Shown: positions 53,833-63,368 of the stretch, in pieces
Layout of the letters: the number at the start of each line of letters is the position of its first letter
Numbering within the stretch: the stretch's first letter is position 1
NCBI RefSeq assembly: GCF_000597865.1
Contig: NZ_CP007453.1
Location: 186,001 to 250,000 of the forward strand
DNA from: Peptoclostridium acidaminophilum DSM 3953
GTDB lineage: Bacteria; Bacillota; Clostridia; Peptostreptococcales; Peptostreptococcaceae
DNA length: 64,000 nt
Direction of reading: 5' to 3'
Notes under the pieces: generated by a model
What the model saw: the letters and a program-made list of their open reading frames with translations, nothing else
The model's database searches: none
Told to the model about the DNA's origin: nothing
Position numbers and translations under genes: made by a program

Positions 53833-54243
53833 ATGATTAACGAAAAAATGAAAAAAGTATCACCATCCATAGACGAATGGCTCAAAGAAGCAAAAGCGGA
53901 TCCAAGGGCCTTACAGGAAGGGATGTTTTTAGTTCATAATGGCGTTGTCCGCCAGACGCCCAAAGCCATGGTCCGACAAGGAATCGATGACGGTTCGTTG
54001 GTAAAAGGAATGGAATTTGCTTATGATTCAGTGAGAGTGGACGAGGCGATTGCGGAAACTTATAAAAGGGACGGGATATTCTATGTTAAGGTCTGGCTTA
54101 ATGAAGGCCAGCTTGAAGTGGGTGATGACATAATGTATGTACTGATTGGCGGCGATATAAGACCTCATGTTGTGGATGCGCTGCAATTCCTGGTGGAAAA
54201 AATCAAAACCGAATGTGTTACGGAAATAGAGCAAAAACTATAA
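53833..54243 (+). CDS. MoaE-like molybdopterin synthase catalytic subunit homologue
   Basis: 136 aa. The pattern LQEGMFLVHNGVVRQTPKAM, FAYDSVRVDEAIAETYKRDG, IFYVKVWLNEGQLEVGDDIM and VLIGGDIRPHVVDALQFLVE follows the MoaE fold. True MoaE proteins have a lysine-rich active site with MoaD; here no moaD is adjacent and motif fit is partial, so a diverged role is possible. It starts 35 bases after the dikinase-like gene, probably in one operon. The nearby molybdate-type transporter genes fit a molybdenum or tungsten theme. Confidence 0.72.
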   Translation: MINEKMKKVSPSIDEWLKEAKADPRALQEGMFLVHNGVVRQTPKAMVRQGIDDGSLVKGMEFAYDSVRVDEAIAETYKRDGIFYVKVWLNEGQLEVGDDIMYVLIGGDIRPHVVDALQFLVEKIKTECVTEIEQKL

Positions 54244-54365
54244 TTCAAAAAAAAGTCTTTGCTGCAAACCGGATTCTCAGCAAGCATGTTAGCTTGAAAA
54301 CTAGCAATATCAAGGGATAGTAATTAAAATTATCTCTATGAATACTATAAACGGAGGTGTTTTTC

Positions 54366-54749
54366 ATGAAAAAAGTCTTTATAACGGGAGTTCTGGCAAC
54401 TGCAATAATAGGGGCTTCCTTTACGTTTGCCCAGACAAGCTTTCAAAACATAGATGTTGCATTCAACGCGGCGAGCATAGAGGTTGACGGACAAAAGCTT
54501 GACGCTGATGTAATAACATACAACGGTAAAACTTACGCTCCTGTAAAGGATATTTCGCAGGCGTTTGGAAAGCAGGTAGAATGGGATGAACAGACAAGCA
54601 CGGTCATAATAAAAAGCAGTCCTTTTTCGTTTGCCGGAATGTTTGACGATGTTTCGGATTTGGTGCAGACAATGCTGGGAGTAGTAGTGGGTGGTATAAT
54701 AACTTATATGGTAATAATAAAGAAAGCCATTAAAAAATTAAAATCATAA
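54366..54749 (+). CDS. exported stalk/copper amine oxidase-like domain protein
   Basis: 127 aa from ATG 54366, eight bases after GGAGGTG. Signal peptide KKVFITGVLATAIIGASFTF, cleaved about AQTS. Then the copper amine oxidase N-terminal (stalk) pattern: IEVDGQKLDADVITYNGKTY, PVKDISQAFGKQVEWDEQT, VIIK. Unusually, the C-terminus ends in a membrane segment (MLGVVVGGIITYMVIIKKAI). It is probably a membrane-held surface protein. IS256 copy 1 lies six bases after the stop. Confidence 0.85.
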   Translation: MKKVFITGVLATAIIGASFTFAQTSFQNIDVAFNAASIEVDGQKLDADVITYNGKTYAPVKDISQAFGKQVEWDEQTSTVIIKSSPFSFAGMFDDVSDLVQTMLGVVVGGIITYMVIIKKAIKKLKS

Positions 54750-54754
54750 AAAAA

Positions 54755-56222
54755 GAGTGTGTAAAATAAAGTGTGTATCTTCCTTGGAATTGATATAATC
54801 AAACTATCATTCAAGGAGGTATGCACTTTTTATATGGGGATTTTAAGTAAAGATCAAATAAGACAAATGATAAAGCATTACGGAATCAAGGATGCAAAGG
54901 ACATCCATGAGGCTCTTAAGGACATGTTTTCAGAAACAATCCAGGAGATGCTTGAGGCTGAACTTGATGAGCACCTTGGATATTCAAAATATGACTATAA
55001 AAACAAGGAAACGACTAATAGCCGAAACGGCAAAAGAAGCAAGAAGATACTATCAGACCTTGGGGAGTTTGAAATCGAGGTGCCAAGAGATAGGGACGGT
55101 GATTTTGAGCCTGTGGTTGTAAAAAATCATCAAAGAAGCGTATCAGGAATAGAAGACCAAGTAATAGGAATGTATGCAAAGGGCATGACAACAAGAGACA
55201 TAGCAGCTCAGCTAGAAAAGATATACGGGATAGATGCTTCTCCCACACTAATATCAAAGATAACAGATAAGATCCTTCCACTTGCTCAAGAATGGCAAAA
55301 TCGGCCGCTAGAGCCGATTTATCCGATTATATTTATGGACGCGATACACTATAAAGTCAGGCAGGATGGCAAGGTTATCTGCAAGGCCGCATACGCAGTA
55401 ATAGGAGTCAACATCGAGGGCAAAAAGGATGTACTTGGCCTTTGGATAGGGGAAAACGAGACAGCCAAGTACTGGCTGCAGGTTCTAAACGACTTGAAAA
55501 ACAGGGGCGTAAAAGACATCCTTATAGCATCAATAGATGGGCTAAACGGCTTCTCTGATGCGATAAGAGCGGTTTTTCCAAACACGGACATACAAAGATG
55601 CATAGTCCATCAGATAAGAAACTCGCTAAGCTATGTATCATACAAGGACAGAAAAGCCTTCGCAAAAGAGCTCAAGGAAGTGTACTCGGCCATAAACGAG
55701 CAAACAGCCCTAATAGAGCTTGAAAAGCTCGAAGAAAAATGGGGTGAAAAATACTATATAAGCCTAAAATCATGGAGAAACAACTGGGATGAGCTTTCGG
55801 CTTATTTCAAGTATCCTGATGAAATCAGAAAAATAATCTACACGACAAACTCCATGGAGAGCTACAACAGGCAGCTTAGAAAAGTGACCAAAAGCAAGAG
55901 TATATTCCCAAGCGATGATTCTCTATTCAAGAGCCTGTACCTTGCAACGGCTGATATCACCCAGAAATGGTGTACAAAACTGCGAGACTGGCACCTGATT
56001 CTGGCCCAGTTAAGCATATATTTTGAAGACAGGATTAACCCGTATTTGTAAAAAAAAAGACCATTAAATGTTGGCACTCTAGTTATTTTCACCAAATGGA
56101 AAAATATTTAATTTAAGTAATAAAAAGCCTGGAAGGCTCATATTTAAAAGCTTTCCAGGCAACCAACCAATAAAACAATATATCTTTTTTAAGGAATCAT
56201 ACACATAATTATTGACAGACTC
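54755..56222 (+). mobile_element. IS256-family element, copy 1 (1468 bp)
   Basis: Ends GAGTGTGTAAAATAAAG and (inverted) GAGTCTGTCAATAATTATG form imperfect inverted repeats. Flanked by the 8-bp duplication TAAAAAAA (54747-54754 and 56223-56230). The element includes about 170 bases after the transposase with a strong hairpin GCCTGGAAGGCT...AGCTTTCCAGGC. Confidence 0.95.
54834..56051 (+). CDS. IS256-family (mutator) transposase, copy 1
   Basis: 405 aa from ATG 54834, after AAGGAGG; the longer frame to 54771 overlaps the terminal repeat. Mutator-type DDE protein: MLEAELDEHLGYSKYD, NSRNGKRSKK, EIEVPRDRDGDFEP, the first Asp in IIFMDAIHYKVRQDG, IDGLNGFSDAI, QRCIVHQIRNSL, and TTNSMESYNRQLRK near the end. 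Complete. Confidence 0.94.
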   Translation: MGILSKDQIRQMIKHYGIKDAKDIHEALKDMFSETIQEMLEAELDEHLGYSKYDYKNKETTNSRNGKRSKKILSDLGEFEIEVPRDRDGDFEPVVVKNHQRSVSGIEDQVIGMYAKGMTTRDIAAQLEKIYGIDASPTLISKITDKILPLAQEWQNRPLEPIYPIIFMDAIHYKVRQDGKVICKAAYAVIGVNIEGKKDVLGLWIGENETAKYWLQVLNDLKNRGVKDILIASIDGLNGFSDAIRAVFPNTDIQRCIVHQIRNSLSYVSYKDRKAFAKELKEVYSAINEQTALIELEKLEEKWGEKYYISLKSWRNNWDELSAYFKYPDEIRKIIYTTNSMESYNRQLRKVTKSKSIFPSDDSLFKSLYLATADITQKWCTKLRDWHLILAQLSIYFEDRINPYL

Positions 56223-56282
56223 TAAAAAAATTGCATTGTGATATGCTAACCTTTTAAAAGTCGATCAGGAGGATGAATAATT

Positions 56283-56687
56283 ATGGACAATCTTCCACTA
56301 ATTTCATTATTATTGGGTAGAATTGTTGGAGTGTTTCTTATAATCTGGGCATTTTTCCTAATGGCCAGGAGAAAAGAGTGTTTGGATATGGTTGACAAAC
56401 TTAAGGATAATCCGGCAGCGCTATACGTTGTCGCAATAGCTATACTTCCCGTTAGTTTAACCATTGTATTCATTCATCCCCTTTGGGCAATAGCCTGGCC
56501 GTTAATTATTACAATCATAGGGTGGTCTCTATTATTTTCATCACTTATTTATCTTTTCTTCCCACGCAAAGTGATACTTCAGCTGATAGAGTACTTAAAT
56601 AAATCTGCTTTTTACAGTATCCATAGTATTGTTTCATTGGTAATTGGAATATATCTTGTTGTAATGGCATTTGGACTGTTTAGTTAG
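56283..56687 (+). CDS. small integral membrane protein, unknown
   Basis: 134 aa with four membrane segments (about 8-26, 46-66, 74-92, 112-132) and few charges except RKVILQLIEYLNK. ATG 56283 follows AGGAGG. Its 3' end overlaps the remnant ABC permease frame on the other strand. No family recognised with certainty; it lies just beyond IS256 copy 1, so an upstream partner may have been lost. Confidence 0.7.
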   Translation: MDNLPLISLLLGRIVGVFLIIWAFFLMARRKECLDMVDKLKDNPAALYVVAIAILPVSLTIVFIHPLWAIAWPLIITIIGWSLLFSSLIYLFFPRKVILQLIEYLNKSAFYSIHSIVSLVIGIYLVVMAFGLFS

Positions 56688-57458
56688 CCAATGACTGTCA
56701 TAAACTTTATGTGTAATATATTTCTGCGTACTAGCCACGTTGCAATACTCTAATTTTAATGAAGAGTGAAAATCTTTTCTTGTGTAAAGTCTGCTCGCAA
56801 TTGAACAGCTAAGTAAAAAAATCATGCATGAAAGCAAGATGTAAAAAAAGTTTAACCCATTTTTCGAAACAGATACCACATCGAAATATCTCACCGGCGT
56901 TAGGAAATTCAGATGATCCATTGTTCCGGTATAATCAAGCACGAAATTAATCATATAAAAGACTATAACCGTAAGCATTGTGAAAAGGCTTGCGGTTTTA
57001 TAGTCTTTGGCAAAGCCTGAAATAAAAAGACCTATGGCGAACAGTACAATCTGAGTGATAAACATACCGGCAGTTGTGAGAATGTGTGTGCCGACGATGC
57101 TCATATCTCCCAGCGGAAGGATTATGAACAAATAGGACATTATTCCAGAGGAGAGAGCAAATATAGAAAGATTTGTTACTGACGCCCATATTTTTGCCCA
57201 AACAACGGTTGAACGCTTATAAGGCTTTGAAAACAAAAACTCACTTGTCCCAAACTTTTCTTCTCTGGCAACAGAGTATACCCCTAAAAAACCTGCGAAG
57301 AAAAAGGCCAGCAGATTGCTCCAAAAGACCATTGATTGGTAAGCACCTAGCGCGGTGTCGACTCTGGCCCCATTCATTCCGAATAAAACCAATACTATTT
57401 TGGGGAAGCTTTCCGCCAGCGCTGCGATTTCCTCCATCGTATCTTTCAGCATAAACAA
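56634..57458 (-). pseudogene. ABC-2 type transporter permease, lacking its N-terminus
   Basis: The 274-aa frame matches the part of ABC-2 permeases after the first membrane helix: AYQSMVFWSNLLAFFFAGFL, GVYSVAREEKFGTSEFLFSK (conserved EE-G-T-EFL), then four more membrane segments. The first helix is missing upstream of 57458, and the last ~50 residues after YTRKDFHS are polar and unlike the family, which suggests loss of the original end. No ATP-binding partner is present. Probably a decayed drug or peptide exporter gene. Confidence 0.7.
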
Positions 57459-57613
57459 ATTCTATCGCTGCAAATCCTGTAAGTAGATGGTTGTTAGAGT
57501 CTCTTTTATGGGGGCAAGTTCATGAAAGAAACTTTGTGTACTGTGCAGTGTTTTGTTTGAAAAGCTTTAAATTTTCAGGAGCACAACCTTGAAAAATATC
57601 TTTTTTTGCCATA

Positions 57614-57627
57614 TACTTACCTAAGTA
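57614..57627. promoter_or_regulatory. palindromic operator for the MarR-type regulator
   Basis: TACTTA-CC-TAAGTA, 34 bases before the MarR start. MarR proteins commonly bind such short palindromes in their own promoter and control the next gene, here an efflux-type FUSC gene. Confidence 0.6.
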
Positions 57628-57661
57628 ACTATTGTCCCAATAATCAATCGAGGTGGAATAT

Positions 57662-58069
57662 ATGGATTTATTTGGTCATAAAATAAATCAGCTTGCAAGG
57701 CACTTTACTAAAAAACTAAATGAGAAGATTTCTCCACTTGGCTTATATTCTTCGCAATGGGCTATAATTTTATATCTCCACGAAAAAACGCAATGTACAC
57801 AAGTTGAATTAAGCCATTATCTTTGTGTGGAAGCTCCGACTATAACGAGGACTCTAACACGAATGGAGGAATTGGGATGGGTCAGCCGTTGCGAGGGAAA
57901 TGATAAACGTGAAAGGATTATAAGGCTGACGGAGAAAGCCTATGACATGTTTCCCAAATGCTATGAAGACGGAGAAAGCGTAGAGCGGGAAGCTATTAAG
58001 GGTATCAGCAAGGAAGAGCTAGAGGCATTTAATAAGACGATTAGAAAATTGATGAATAATTTTAGGTAA
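57662..58069 (+). CDS. MarR family transcriptional regulator
   Basis: 135 aa from ATG 57662 (GAGGTGG just before). Winged helix: CTQVELSHYLCVEAPTITRT and LTRMEELGWVSRCEGNDKRE, with the typical wing DKRERIIRLTEKA. The C-terminal dimerisation helices include ELEAFNKTIRKLM. The gene is followed 16 bases later by the FUSC-type transporter, a common pairing in which the regulator releases its operon upon binding a phenolic or drug-like compound. Its target gene is interrupted here. Confidence 0.92.
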   Translation: MDLFGHKINQLARHFTKKLNEKISPLGLYSSQWAIILYLHEKTQCTQVELSHYLCVEAPTITRTLTRMEELGWVSRCEGNDKRERIIRLTEKAYDMFPKCYEDGESVEREAIKGISKEELEAFNKTIRKLMNNFR

Positions 58070-59131
58070 AAAGGGAGAAGTATATTTGAAAAAAGAAAAG
58101 AATAATTCTGCAAATTACAAAATAGATATGAAGCTTATGATAAAGCAGTTGTTTGAACTAAGAAAAGGTCCTACACCATGGGGAAAGGCCTTCTGCGCCG
58201 GTTTGTGCGCAGGACTCCCTGTGCTGCTCGGCATTTTGATGGATAATTTTGAACTAGGATTGCTTGGTGGAGTAGGCGGGTTTACGTATCTGTATGTTTT
58301 CAATGAAACATATGCATCCAGGATAAAAAAAATATTTTTGGTTGCTCTTACCATTAGCTTCCTTGTAGGGCTGGGAACTATTGTGGCGCCATATCCTTGG
58401 CTGGTAATTTTAATTATAGGGCTCATTGGCTTTGCGGGTACATTTATATTTGGGGTATTTAAAGTGCCAGGGCCCGCGGCTATATTTTTCATACTGAGCT
58501 TTGCAATAACAACAAGCATGCCAATCAACCCAACACAGGCGCCATTGCGTTTTATTGTGGTATTATCAAGCGGATTGTTTGCGTGGGCTCTTAGCATGGC
58601 GGGTTGGTTTAAAAATCCCCACAGGGCCGAGATAAAGGCTGTCGAAGACATATATTTATCATTGGGAGCATTTTGCGAGGCTATTGGCTCAAAAGACATG
58701 AATAATAAAAGACAGCTGGCGCTTGAAGCTTTAAGGAGGGGAGAGGAAACTCTTTCTTCAGGAGTCAAATTAAAAAGGAATAAGATGCAATTCGACAGAC
58801 TTGTGCTTTTAAATCAATATGCTAACGATCTGTTTCTTGAACTTATTGAAGTATCCTTTTATAGATCAGGCAAGGTTCCCCAGGAAATCATACATAGGAT
58901 AGGAGAATTGAATAAATTTATAAGCTGTAAAAATGGAAAAGAAGATAAAATAGACATTAAGAGACTCTTTGAAGAGCCGGCAAGTGAATACAGCAGATTG
59001 ATGGATGGTATTTATGCTATTGAAGGGCTTATTAATATGCCATTGGAGGATATTGAAGCTGAAGTCGCCAAATCAGTAAGGCCCTCGCGGAGAATGAGGC
59101 TTGTAAAGGCGATGGACAGGGACTCTATAGT

Positions 59132-60598
59132 GAGTCTGTCAATAATTATGTGTATGATTCCTTAAAAAAGATATATTGTTTTATTGGTTGGTTGCCTGGA
59201 AAGCTTTTAAATATGAGCCTTCCAGGCTTTTTATTACTTAAATTAAATATTTTTCCATTTGGTGAAAATAACTAGAGTGCCAACATTTAATGGTCTTTTT
59301 TTTACAAATACGGGTTAATCCTGTCTTCAAAATATATGCTTAACTGGGCCAGAATCAGGTGCCAGTCTCGCAGTTTTGTACACCATTTCTGGGTGATATC
59401 AGCCGTTGCAAGGTACAGGCTCTTGAATAGAGAATCATCGCTTGGGAATATACTCTTGCTTTTGGTCACTTTTCTAAGCTGCCTGTTGTAGCTCTCCATG
59501 GAGTTTGTCGTGTAGATTATTTTTCTGATTTCATCAGGATACTTGAAATAAGCCGAAAGCTCATCCCAGTTGTTTCTCCATGATTTTAGGCTTATATAGT
59601 ATTTTTCACCCCATTTTTCTTCGAGCTTTTCAAGCTCTATTAGGGCTGTTTGCTCGTTTATGGCCGAGTACACTTCCTTGAGCTCTTTTGCGAAGGCTTT
59701 TCTGTCCTTGTATGATACATAGCTTAGCGAGTTTCTTATCTGATGGACTATGCATCTTTGTATGTCCGTGTTTGGAAAAACCGCTCTTATCGCATCAGAG
59801 AAGCCGTTTAGCCCATCTATTGATGCTATAAGGATGTCTTTTACGCCCCTGTTTTTCAAGTCGTTTAGAACCTGCAGCCAGTACTTGGCTGTCTCGTTTT
59901 CCCCTATCCAAAGGCCAAGTACATCCTTTTTGCCCTCGATGTTGACTCCTATTACTGCGTATGCGGCCTTGCAGATAACCTTGCCATCCTGCCTGACTTT
60001 ATAGTGTATCGCGTCCATAAATATAATCGGATAAATCGGCTCTAGCGGCCGATTTTGCCATTCTTGAGCAAGTGGAAGGATCTTATCTGTTATCTTTGAT
60101 ATTAGTGTGGGAGAAGCATCTATCCCGTATATCTTTTCTAGCTGAGCTGCTATGTCTCTTGTTGTCATGCCCTTTGCATACATTCCTATTACTTGGTCTT
60201 CTATTCCTGATACGCTTCTTTGATGATTTTTTACAACCACAGGCTCAAAATCACCGTCCCTATCTCTTGGCACCTCGATTTCAAACTCCCCAAGGTCTGA
60301 TAGTATCTTCTTGCTTCTTTTGCCGTTTCGGCTATTAGTCGTTTCCTTGTTTTTATAGTCATATTTTGAATATCCAAGGTGCTCATCAAGTTCAGCCTCA
60401 AGCATCTCCTGGATTGTTTCTGAAAACATGTCCTTAAGAGCCTCATGGATGTCCTTTGCATCCTTGATTCCGTAATGCTTTATCATTTGTCTTATTTGAT
60501 CTTTACTTAAAATCCCCATATAAAAAGTGCATACCTCCTTGAATGATAGTTTGATTATATCAATTCCAAGGAAGATACACACTTTATTTTACACACTC
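59132..60598 (-). mobile_element. IS256-family element, copy 2 (1467 bp), inverted
   Basis: Same as copy 1 in inverted orientation, differing by one A in a homopolymer after the transposase stop. Flanked by the 8-bp duplication TCTATAGT (59124-59131 and 60599-60606). Confidence 0.95.
59302..60519 (-). CDS. IS256-family transposase, copy 2
   Basis: 405 aa; protein sequence identical to the 54834-56051 product, with the same start and ribosome site. Confidence 0.94.
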   Translation of the reverse strand: MGILSKDQIRQMIKHYGIKDAKDIHEALKDMFSETIQEMLEAELDEHLGYSKYDYKNKETTNSRNGKRSKKILSDLGEFEIEVPRDRDGDFEPVVVKNHQRSVSGIEDQVIGMYAKGMTTRDIAAQLEKIYGIDASPTLISKITDKILPLAQEWQNRPLEPIYPIIFMDAIHYKVRQDGKVICKAAYAVIGVNIEGKKDVLGLWIGENETAKYWLQVLNDLKNRGVKDILIASIDGLNGFSDAIRAVFPNTDIQRCIVHQIRNSLSYVSYKDRKAFAKELKEVYSAINEQTALIELEKLEEKWGEKYYISLKSWRNNWDELSAYFKYPDEIRKIIYTTNSMESYNRQLRKVTKSKSIFPSDDSLFKSLYLATADITQKWCTKLRDWHLILAQLSIYFEDRINPYL

Positions 60599-61607
60599 TC
60601 TATAGTTTTTGTCAATTCGCTCAGATACGGAGTTATTCTCTGCATATCTGCCATAGTAGCTTTTTCATTTCCATTTACAAGGCCCTATTGGATTCCGCTA
60701 TCCTGTGCGGCTGTAATGTTTGGGACTACTATTATGGCAACCTTCAATAGGGCGATTTTGAGATGCTTCGGTAGCATAATAGGAACCCTGATAGCAGCCT
60801 GCATACTTTCTTTACATCCAGCGGGAATTATTGTCGCAATAATCAATATGATTCTAACTGTGATAACAGAGCTTGTAGTAGTAAGAAACTATGCACTTGT
60901 AGCAATGTTTATCACACCTAATGCACTGATGCTTGCAGAGGCGGCCACGAAGAACATTGAACCATCTCAGTTTATAGCCGTGCGTATTACGGCTACGATA
61001 GTAGGGTCTGTGATTGGTCTTGCCGGAACATATATTATGGGACGTAAATCAGCATCAAGCAGACTGCCCGGACTTATAACAAAACTAATCCGCAGTCAAT
61101 CACGGGCAATAGTAAGACTCGAGGCTGATAAAGAGAACGGCAATGTTCATGATTTGCAGTGGATAAAGGAAAAAATGGAAATAAATCTTGGAAACCTAAA
61201 GCTTGCTTATAACACAGCACTGGGTGAGATACCAAGGAATCAGGAAAAGCTTGAATTCATGTGGCCGGCAATTGCTTCGCTGGAGCATATCAGCTACCTG
61301 ATAGGCAGGAATATTGAAGTAAGAGAGTATTTGAGATTGTCAGATCAAGACCTTGCACAGATACTTATGGTACTTGAAAGGACAGCAACAGCTGTCGAGC
61401 AGAAGCTCGTATTGAAAGATATAAGGAAATTAGACATAGCTGAGATACCGAAGATTTGCAAGGAAATAAATAATCTTCAGGAAACATTAAGCATGAAAAA
61501 CATATTCGTTCAGTAGAAGTATTTTTCGGTGACACTTAAATATCGGTAAATTTCACTTAACGACAAAAAAACCATAAGTAATGACAAAAAAGAAAGCAAA
61601 AGATTAT

Positions 61608-61657
61608 TTTGGGGTGTTACCTTGGTAACACCTTTTTTTATGTTTTATCGATATAAT
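61608..61657 (+). promoter_or_regulatory. palindrome plus -10 element before cupin paralogue 2
   Basis: GGTGTTAC-N4-GTAACACC (61613-61632), then TATAAT at 61652, 19 bases later, exactly as at 45843-45887. The T tract after the palindrome could also end transcription of the upstream FUSC gene. Confidence 0.62.
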
Positions 61658-61747
61658 AAGAATATAAATAGCTTGGCAAGAACAGATAAAGTACGTTTGG
61701 CTTATGGTATTGCCTGGCAAATTCAGTAAAACAGGAGGTATTTTGTT

Positions 61748-62062
61748 ATGGTAGAACAGGTATTCAAATTGTCAAGAAATGATGAGATGGCTGTAGAAAA
61801 AGTGATATTTGACGAGAACGTGCATTATCTTCACATGGTTTTCAACAAGGACCAGGGGCTGCCAGAGCACTTCTCTAACTCAAATGTGTATATGACTGTT
61901 CTTCGAGGAAAACTCTCTATCGCTCTTGATGAACAGGAGATCCATGAATATGAGGCGGGCACCTTGCTGAAAATTCCGTTTCAGACAAAAATGAATGTTA
62001 GAAACCTGCACGATGAAACCATGGAGCTTATTGTAGTAAAGGCGCCTGCTCCGAAAAATTAA
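61748..62062 (+). CDS. small single-domain cupin, paralogue 2
   Basis: 104 aa, almost the same as 46707-47021 (differences include K/R at residue 18, A/G near 59, R/K near 85 and D/E near 89). Cupin core VHYLHMVFNKDQGLPEHFSN and AGTLLKIPFQTKMNVRN. AGGAGG site before ATG 61748. It shares the palindrome-promoter and terminator layout with its paralogue but has no ferredoxin gene in front. It precedes an efflux adaptor gene by 145 bases, beyond a terminator. Confidence 0.88.
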   Translation: MVEQVFKLSRNDEMAVEKVIFDENVHYLHMVFNKDQGLPEHFSNSNVYMTVLRGKLSIALDEQEIHEYEAGTLLKIPFQTKMNVRNLHDETMELIVVKAPAPKN

Positions 62063-62089
62063 TAGAGCAATAAGGCTTGTATAAAAAAT

Positions 62090-62129
62090 AAGGCTTTCGA
62101 TGTTATTTGACAACTTCGAAAGCTTTTTC
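62090..62129 (+). terminator. terminator after cupin paralogue 2
   Basis: AAGGCTTTCGA pairs with TCGAAAGCTTT, then TTTC; same design as 47050-47090. Confidence 0.8.
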
Positions 62130-62207
62130 ATTAGGGATTACAAAGCTATATGATAATAAAATATCCGCTAGAGTGGTACTTTTAGGAAAAACAGGGGGGC
62201 GTGTCAG

Positions 62208-63368
62208 ATGAAATCAAGAAAATATTTGAAGTTTGGAATGCTAGCTATAATATTGATTTTCGTGGTTTCGTATATTCTTTACGAGAAAGGCGTGTTTGGG
62301 CCGCAAAAGGTTGTTGGAGCGCAAGTCGCAGTAGGCACGCTTAAACCGACGGTGTTTGGAATTGGCACAGTTAATGCAAAGATGAATTTTAACGTTGGGC
62401 CGACCCAATCGGGCAAAATTCTAAAACTATATGTAGACCAAGGGGATTATGTCAAAGCAGGTCAAATAATCGGAGAAATGGACCCTGGTGATCTCGAACA
62501 GAATATAGCCAGCGCTCATGCGGCGCTAGTTAATAGTCAGTACAGTGCGGAAACTGCAAAAGCGCAGATTCAAGCTGCGGAGAGTGTTAATGAACTAGCG
62601 CAGGTGACGGCAGCGCGCCATGCCAAACTTTTTGAAAGTGGTGCGATAAGCAGAGAATCGCTGGAATCTAAAGAAAAAGATGCCCAGGTTGCGCAGGCAT
62701 CTTTGGATTCGGCGATATCGACTTACCAGGCGGCTCAAAGCAGGGTGGTTCAAGCAGTTGCAGACCATCAAAAAATGATTGAACAGAAAAAGGATCTTTT
62801 GTTGATCAGCCCGGTGGACGGCGTTGTAGTTTCGCGGCAAACTGAAAAAGGGAGCACAGTGATTGCAGGGCAAACCGTTTTTAATATTATTGACCCGAAA
62901 ACACTCTGGGTACAGACTAGAATTGATCAATCACGTTTCAGTGGCATTGAGATTGGACAAACAGCAGAAATCAGGCTGCGCTCCCATAAAGAGGCTCTGC
63001 AGGGGGAAGTGGCTCGCCTTCAGGTGCAGGGAGATACAGTGACTGAAGAAAGGTTTGTTGATGTCAAACTTAATAGTGCGTCTGCGAAGATTCTTTTGGG
63101 GGACTCGGCTGATGTGACTATACAGCTGCCTGTGGCGGAAAACGCGCTGTATGTTCCGGCGGCGGCCGTTAAAACAATTGACGGTGCAGACTGCGTCTGG
63201 GTGGTGAAAAATGAAAAAGTCTATAGTAGAAAAGTAAAAACCGGAGTTCAGACTGTAGAAGGCGAAGTTCAAATTTTGGAGGGGCTTGCTCAGGAAGAAA
63301 CTGTCATTACGTACAGCAAGGCTCAGCTTGTTGAGGGAACAAAGGTCAGGCTGGTGCCGGCGCTATGA
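62208..63368 (+). CDS. efflux periplasmic adaptor (HlyD/MacA-type membrane fusion protein)
   Basis: 386 aa. N-terminal membrane anchor (FGMLAIILIFVVSYILY), then the lipoyl-type half-motif GKILKLYVDQGDYVKAGQII, a long coiled coil of about 100 residues rich in A, Q and E (SAHAALVNSQYSAETAKAQ), the second lipoyl half LLISPVDGVVVSRQTEKGS, and beta-barrel domains ending in LVEGTKVRLVPAL. It links an inner-membrane permease to the outside. The stop overlaps the next gene by four bases (ATGA). In a Gram-positive-type context it would pair with a MacB-like ABC permease. Confidence 0.9.
   Translation: MKSRKYLKFGMLAIILIFVVSYILYEKGVFGPQKVVGAQVAVGTLKPTVFGIGTVNAKMNFNVGPTQSGKILKLYVDQGDYVKAGQIIGEMDPGDLEQNIASAHAALVNSQYSAETAKAQIQAAESVNELAQVTAARHAKLFESGAISRESLESKEKDAQVAQASLDSAISTYQAAQSRVVQAVADHQKMIEQKKDLLLISPVDGVVVSRQTEKGSTVIAGQTVFNIIDPKTLWVQTRIDQSRFSGIEIGQTAEIRLRSHKEALQGEVARLQVQGDTVTEERFVDVKLNSASAKILLGDSADVTIQLPVAENALYVPAAAVKTIDGADCVWVVKNEKVYSRKVKTGVQTVEGEVQILEGLAQEETVITYSKAQLVEGTKVRLVPAL

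Larger units (their letters stand above)
58086..61516 (+). pseudogene. FUSC-type (fusaric acid resistance/aromatic efflux) membrane protein interrupted by IS256
   Basis: Coding parts 58086-59131 and 60607-61516 join in frame to 651 aa after removal of the IS and one TCTATAGT. The start is TTG 58086 with GGGAG. Each half has a block of about five to six membrane segments (first about 35-160; second beginning RYGVILCISAIVAFSFPFTR, with PYWIPLSCAAVMFGTTIMAT) and a cytosolic helical part, the two-block FUSC layout. Such proteins export aromatic acids or drugs. The IS falls between the two blocks, so the full transporter cannot be made. Operon with MarR. Confidence 0.9.

Noticed and set aside
53516-53885. 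Minus-strand frames at the end of the dikinase-like gene
   Set aside because: They lie fully opposite a well-supported coding region and show no family pattern.
59750-60338. Plus-strand frames inside the inverted IS256 copy
   Set aside because: They are antisense shadows of the transposase; the same frames appear antisense in copy 1.
54755-60598. Composite transposon made of the two IS256 copies
   Set aside because: The outer 8-base flanks differ and each copy has its own target duplication, so they inserted independently.
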